64,000 bases of DNA from Pythium myriotylum (lineage: Eukaryota; Oomycota; Peronosporomycetes; Pythiales; Pythiaceae). Each line of letters opens with the position of its first letter. Within the stretch, counting starts at the first letter, position 1. The notes beneath the pieces are model-generated. The model was not told the DNA's origin. It searched no databases and was given only the letters and a program-made list of their open reading frames with translations. This document shows positions 59,555 through 64,000 of the stretch, in pieces. A program made the position numbers and the translations under genes. The stretch spans positions 1,054,001 to 1,118,000 of the forward strand of contig JALJCQ010000014.1 of assembly GCA_023091665.1 (NCBI GenBank). The letters run 5' to 3'.

Positions 59555-60050
59555 GGCGAGTTGTGTGCGGTTGTGGTCCGAGGTCGCATGTCACGTGGGG
59601 CGGGTTCTGTTCTATTTTCGTAATATAAGATTTATGGGAGATGAGTTATGAAAGCGATTGTTGACAGCGATACATATTGGCCGAGTTTCCAGAGCACCTC
59701 GCTATAGCGACATAGGGTTAGATTGAACAGTCGTGTATACCACACTATGAACTGTATATGTTGCTAAAGTCAGGTAACCAAATTTCCGCGGGTGGGTACA
59801 CTCTTCAAGTTGAAGTCTCGGCCCGTTGACCCGTTTTCCCCCTGGCAACTTTCTTCGTCACCAAAAGAACACGACCGTGGAATTGACCGCCGTCGCGAAG
59901 GATCGGCGCCGACTGCGATCGCTTCCTGCGCCTTCCAACGCGTCTATCGCCGCACGCGCACTGTCCAATCGTCTCCGCGTGCTCTCGCTCTTCGCGTTGG
60001 TCGTTTTCCCGTCGCAATCGCCCCAGTAGAACGTGAGAAACGACGGCAAC
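59555..60050. promoter_or_regulatory. Divergent spacer between COA4-like and HECT genes
   Basis: There are 496 bases with no supported gene. It holds the two 5' regions. The frame upstream of the HECT ATG has only a GTG and is not used. No clear core element is seen. Confidence 0.3.
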
Positions 60051-62556
60051 ATGGATCGCGAAGCGTACGAGGCCCAGTTCCGCGAGATTTTCGACAAGAT
60101 CGTCGCCCAGGGCGTCGATCCGAACGTCGCAGCCGCGCGAGCGATGCAGGAGATGCAGCAGCATGTCCAGTGTGGCGGTAGCAGCTCCGTCCCGTCGTCC
60201 CCGGCGCCGAGTGACGGCCAACCACCACTGCCGACCCTCGAGAAAGACAGCGAGGACCAGGACTCGGATATGGGGGAGACAGGAGACAGTGCGGCCAGTG
60301 GGCTCGATGAGAAAATGGAAACCCAAGCAGCGCTGGATGAGCGCACCGAGGAAGAGGACATCGAGATGGCGCGAGTTTCGTTCATCGAGGAAAATGCGCC
60401 TGCTGCACCGGTCGTGATTCCCACGACTCCGCCCCCAGCGCCCGTCGATAGCGTCGTGATGAGTGTTGAAGAGCCGCTCGGAGCGCAGCTCAGGGATGCG
60501 TTGTACGCTGCGGGGGAGACTGACGACTATAGAGAAGTGAAGAAGCTGCTCTACCGGATATTCTCCGACATCTCCTGCGTGAATGAGGCATTTGCCGCTG
60601 ATGCGGCAGCGGAAGTGGACCCAAACGAAGAATGGTGGGGTATCGAACGCGACGACCTGCAGGAAGTTTATGCGCTGCTCGTGGACGCACTCGGGCGATC
60701 AAGCGACCAATCCGCGCTTCAGAATACGTGGCGGAACGCGCTGGAGACACTAGTCACCCAGCCGTGGAATCTTTGTTCAACGTGGACCAAGCCTGCACAA
60801 CTGCGATTCTTCTTGGTTCTCTTTGAGCATCCACTACTCTTCGATCCGGATTACCTTAACGTCACGGGTGGGTTGTGCAAGCTGTTCTTTCACCTAACAG
60901 AAGCCTCGAAGGACCTGTTACGTGCGCAGTGGAACACGTTTTTTTCAAACGATGAATTACACCGATTCTTACAGCTTCTCCAACAAGCTATTACAGTGTG
61001 TCTATACGGATCTAAGAAGATGGATCTTGTGTACGCAGCCTGCGCCGTTCTAAAAGAGCTCCATCGAATCAATGCCGCACGAGACCCTGGCTTTGCGACG
61101 TACGAGGATTTCTATAACGACGCAGTGAACTCGGAAGTTGACATTGTTCACGACTACGCTCGATCCGTATTCTTCCTCAAGAAGCGCCATCGTGCAGGGG
61201 AGGATGATGGGGACCTCTTCGCAGCACAACGTCGGATGCTATCAGAAATGTCGTTTTGTGACTTCCCATTCGTGCTCGACGCAGCTTCGAAGAGCAGAGT
61301 GCTTCAGGTAGATTCAGAGCTGGAACAGCGTGCTCGCCAACATGATGCTCTTGAGTCAAGACTCATGCTCGGGTCGTTCAGTCCCTTCTTGATCCTCAAA
61401 GTGCATCGTGACAACATCATTGAGGATTGTCTACAACAACTTGTCCGCGTGCCCCCGGATGCATTAAAAAAGCCACTGAAGGTGAAGTTTATTGGAGAAG
61501 AAGGTGTGGACGAAGGGGGAGTAAGGAAAGAGTTTTTTCAGATCCTTTTGCGCCAGCTTCTGGATCCGGCATTTGGAATGTTCACCTACGACGAGGAATC
61601 GCGAACAATGTGGTTCAACAGTGACTCGCTCGAAGCGACCATGGAGTACGAATTGATCGGGATTCTTCTTGGACTTGCAATTTACAACTCGGTGATTCTG
61701 GATCTTCATTTTCCACATCTCGTGTACAAAAAACTCATGAAGTGCCCAGTTGGACTAGACGATCTCGAATCGGCCATTCCAGCCCTCGGAAAGGGACTTC
61801 GCCAACTTCTTGAATTTGATGGGGATGTAGAAGAGGTATTCCAACGCAACTTCGAGTACTCGTATGAAGTTTACGGAGAAGTAAAGACGGTTGAGCTCAA
61901 GCCAGGAGGAGCCAGTATTCCGGTTACAAACTCCAATCGTGAGGAGTACGTGGCCTTGTACGTGGACCACATCTTGAACACATCGATCGCTCGTCAATAC
62001 GATGCTTTTCACAAGGGATTCCATTTGGTCTGCAACGCGGAGGTTTTGGAGATGTTTCGATGGGAGGAGCTGCAGCTATTGATCTGCGGCAGTACTGAGC
62101 TTGATTTTGAGGCTCTTGAAGAAGCGACTCACTATGAGGATGGTTTCACACAAGACAGCGAATGTATTAGGTACGTTCAGACGAAGGTCCTGCAACAGTT
62201 GATGCTGACAACGCTGGTTACATGACTAGAAATTTCTGGAGCGTTGTCCATGAGTTCTCCATTGAAGAGAAAAAGAAACTCCTCATGTTTTCAACGGGTA
62301 GCGACCGTGTACCGATTCGAGGTCTTTCGAATCTTGTATTCGTCATATCGCGCAATGGCCCTGACTCGGATAGACTTCCAACTGCTCACACATGGTACGC
62401 TTTACAATCGTTATCGGTCTTGAGCGGATTCTCACAAAAGCATTCCTTATTCCTAGTTTCAATCACCTTCTTCTGCCTGAGTACAGTACGCGAGAGAAGA
62501 TGAAGGAACGGCTACTCTTGGCAATTACGCAAGCAGAAGGTTTTGGTTTGCGCTGA
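60051..62556 (+). CDS. HECT-type E3 ubiquitin ligase (UBE3A-like)
   Basis: Exons are 60051-62170, 62230-62394 and 62457-62556, 794 codons in all. HECT ligases accept ubiquitin from an E2 onto a Cys and pass it to substrates. The N-terminal 150 residues are mostly disordered and acidic, with an opening helix, [20 protein letters not shown]. The middle is helical. From about residue 440 the HECT domain follows: [43 protein letters not shown] and [20 protein letters not shown]. The C-lobe has [10 protein letters not shown] and [16 protein letters not shown], with catalytic Cys 762 coded across the last splice junction (TG|T). It ends [11 protein letters not shown], 32 residues after the Cys, as usual. 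Unspliced, the frame would stop at 62225. Confidence 0.9.
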
Positions 62557-62733
62557 TCGTGCTCCGAGAGAGGAGCTTTCATCGAGAAGTGTTTGAGCGG
62601 ACCGATGATGTGTGTTGTAACACTCTTATCGCGATGGGTTTGTTCGACAAATCGTGAAGTACACGTGTCTGAAACGCTGATTTGTCGGATGCAGTGAAAC
62701 CATGAATGGTAGGTTGTCGATGCAACATGACTT
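62557..62733 (+). other. Short spacer after the HECT gene
   Basis: There are 177 bases with the HECT 3' UTR and the leader of the next gene. An in-frame stop at 62728-62730 bounds the next frame on the left. Confidence 0.4.
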
Positions 62734-64000
62734 ATGTGCCCTTGGGACACAAGGGCGGTTGCTATTTTAGCACCGAACACATGTATTTTGGATCAATTGG
62801 CCACTGGTTTCTTCCATCCACGTCTTCAATTGCGTCGATTCCGTAGCTCACATCTGGAGCGAGCAACCCTTTCGGCCATCTTCGTTCTTTCGGTGATGGA
62901 AGGAACTTTCTTCGTCGACACATCACCACGATTGTGGGCTTTCATATGGTGTGGCGTTGTGCTGATGTATGCCACATGCGTGGTGTTTCTCGTTCTCCAT
63001 GCCGCTGCGTATATTTTGATCCCAATCAAGGCCACATCGCTCGTGAGCAACTTGGAATTGCTCTCAATCGGGGTCAGCCTAAGGTACTACAACCTCATCA
63101 GTGCGTTGTATGCTATAATCGCAACAGTCCATCTCCACGCCCTCGTGAGCATGTTGTTTCGCTCGTTGAGATCGCGTCGATTGGAGTTTATCCCAAGACA
63201 GTCCTGGATAGAGTTCGCTGCAGTTGCGGTGGCAGACCACTTTTCCAGGTTTGCTAACTTCGTCATACCAAATCCACCGACACGCGTTCGTCAGGCAAGT
63301 CAGTTCATTGGGTCAGCGGCCTTATCCATTTGGAAGTCATTCAGCGTGACCAGTCCCAACTACGGAGTCATCTACGTGCTCCGGGAGCTGATCCAGACCG
63401 CGGTGCAAACTTACCAAGCGTATCGCCTGAGCGCGTTTGTGGCTCGAAAGTGGATGAACTGGGTGACAGTCAGCTTGCTCGTACTCAACTGCTGGGCCAC
63501 ACCACTAATCCAGACTTCAGTTCGGTCTTCGAAAGGCCAAGCACGTTTGCTTTGCGTTCTCGTGAATTTGGCACTCGACTTCATCTCATGCATCATTATC
63601 CCGTCCGCGCTAATTTATCCTTACTATGTGGACTTCGAGCCATCAGTTGGCAATTTTGCACAAATATTTTGGTACACGGATGAGTGCCTTATCAAAGTCA
63701 TCTACGAGTGGCAGATGATCTTCGTGACTTCGTTGGGAGATGGATTTTCAAAGTTCTACATCGCATTTATGATCTCGCGGTCATTGCGCGCCATTCCAAG
63801 GTTACTAAGCCGGCATGGAAAGGGCGTTGGGCCTATCGTCCGCTGTGACACGAATCTTGTGTCTGTAGTTCCAGAGACACAAGGAGTAGCCAGCGAAATT
63901 GCACAGAAACAATTCCCAGGAGTGCCAGAATTGCACCAGCAGTGGTGTCGACGAGTAGAGCGGTTTGGCCATCGTATTCTCCTACTGTGGGGACTCGTAG
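62734..64000 (+). CDS. Multi-pass membrane protein (3' end outside window)
   Basis: The frame is open from an ATG at 62734 to the window edge with no stop. A second in-frame ATG at 62896 (MEGTFFVDTSPRLW) is equally possible. Hydrophobic spans follow: WAFIWCGVVLMYATCVVFLV, YNLISALYAIIATVHLHALV, WVTVSLLVLNCWATPLI, and LLCVLVNLALDFISCIIIPS with YPYY. After these comes a charged segment with PGVPELHQQWCRRVERFGHR, then LLLWG at the edge. This arrangement, membrane spans and then a segment leading into a large region, resembles oomycete proteins that carry leucine-rich repeats after the spans. The repeats themselves are not in view, so the family assignment is tentative. Confidence 0.65.
   Translation, partial: MCPWDTRAVAILAPNTCILDQLATGFFHPRLQLRRFRSSHLERATLSAIFVLSVMEGTFFVDTSPRLWAFIWCGVVLMYATCVVFLVLHAAAYILIPIKATSLVSNLELLSIGVSLRYYNLISALYAIIATVHLHALVSMLFRSLRSRRLEFIPRQSWIEFAAVAVADHFSRFANFVIPNPPTRVRQASQFIGSAALSIWKSFSVTSPNYGVIYVLRELIQTAVQTYQAYRLSAFVARKWMNWVTVSLLVLNCWATPLIQTSVRSSKGQARLLCVLVNLALDFISCIIIPSALIYPYYVDFEPSVGNFAQIFWYTDECLIKVIYEWQMIFVTSLGDGFSKFYIAFMISRSLRAIPRLLSRHGKGVGPIVRCDTNLVSVVPETQGVASEIAQKQFPGVPELHQQWCRRVERFGHRILLLWGLV

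Noticed and set aside
1..64000. CRISPR array, bacterial operon, rRNA gene or integrated virus
   Set aside because: No spaced short direct repeats, no ribosomal sequence and no viral structural or replication genes are recognised. The only reverse transcriptase belongs to non-LTR elements.

Overview
The window is nuclear DNA of a eukaryote, most likely an oomycete (Stramenopila). This rests on compact GC-rich genes, GT-AG introns of about 50-105 bases that restore reading frames exactly, spacers often under 100 bp between genes, a secreted M14 carboxypeptidase cluster, LINE elements with RNase H, and a membrane-protein family typical of oomycetes. I cannot name the species. There are no bacterial operons, CRISPR arrays, rRNA genes or convincing tRNA genes.

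Region 1 (1-19.7 kb) is repeat-rich. Three copies of a secreted M14 zinc carboxypeptidase lie here: A (+, cut by the left window edge), B (-) and C (-, first 58 codons only). B is split by an almost complete 10.06-kb LINE (3675-13737, minus strand) flanked by a 16-bp target-site duplication. A 5'-truncated LINE tail (876-1533) follows copy A. A third LINE fragment (15239-18580) abuts the remnant of copy C and itself carries a nested 1.0-kb insertion with a 15-bp duplication. Long C-runs mark the sense strands of these elements. Between copies A and B is a secreted low-complexity protein with repeated LxLxL motifs.

Region 2 (20-46.5 kb) is gene-dense: carnitine acyltransferase; an eight-exon Mut-7-like 3'-5' exonuclease with a YbaK deacylase domain and a Mut7-C domain; two acidic proteins of unknown function; a tandem array of four LEA/apolipoprotein-like amphipathic-helix proteins; an RGS-domain protein; a tetraspanin-like protein; a 1,744-residue FN3/EF-hand protein; a VHS-GAT trafficking adaptor; and a Tubby-domain protein.

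Region 3 (46.5-64 kb) starts with an uninterrupted 2,642-codon gene for a CD36/LIMP-2-family protein whose ectodomain is enlarged by about 1,900 residues of divergent repeats. Then come a ZCRB1-like U12-spliceosome protein, a small three-exon gene, a PP2A B'' regulatory subunit with nine exons, a COA4-like twin Cx9C protein, a UBE3A-type HECT ubiquitin ligase whose catalytic Cys codon is split by an intron, and the start of a multi-pass membrane protein that runs off the right edge.

The genes do not form one pathway. Themes are secretion and surface (carboxypeptidases, LxLxL protein, CD36-like, tetraspanin-like), trafficking and signalling (VHS-GAT, Tubby, RGS, PP2A B'', HECT), RNA metabolism (Mut-7-like, ZCRB1-like) and energy or lipid metabolism (carnitine acyltransferase, COA4). 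Exon models were built by hand from splice signals and frame continuity. Each proposed multi-exon CDS has a total length divisible by three.
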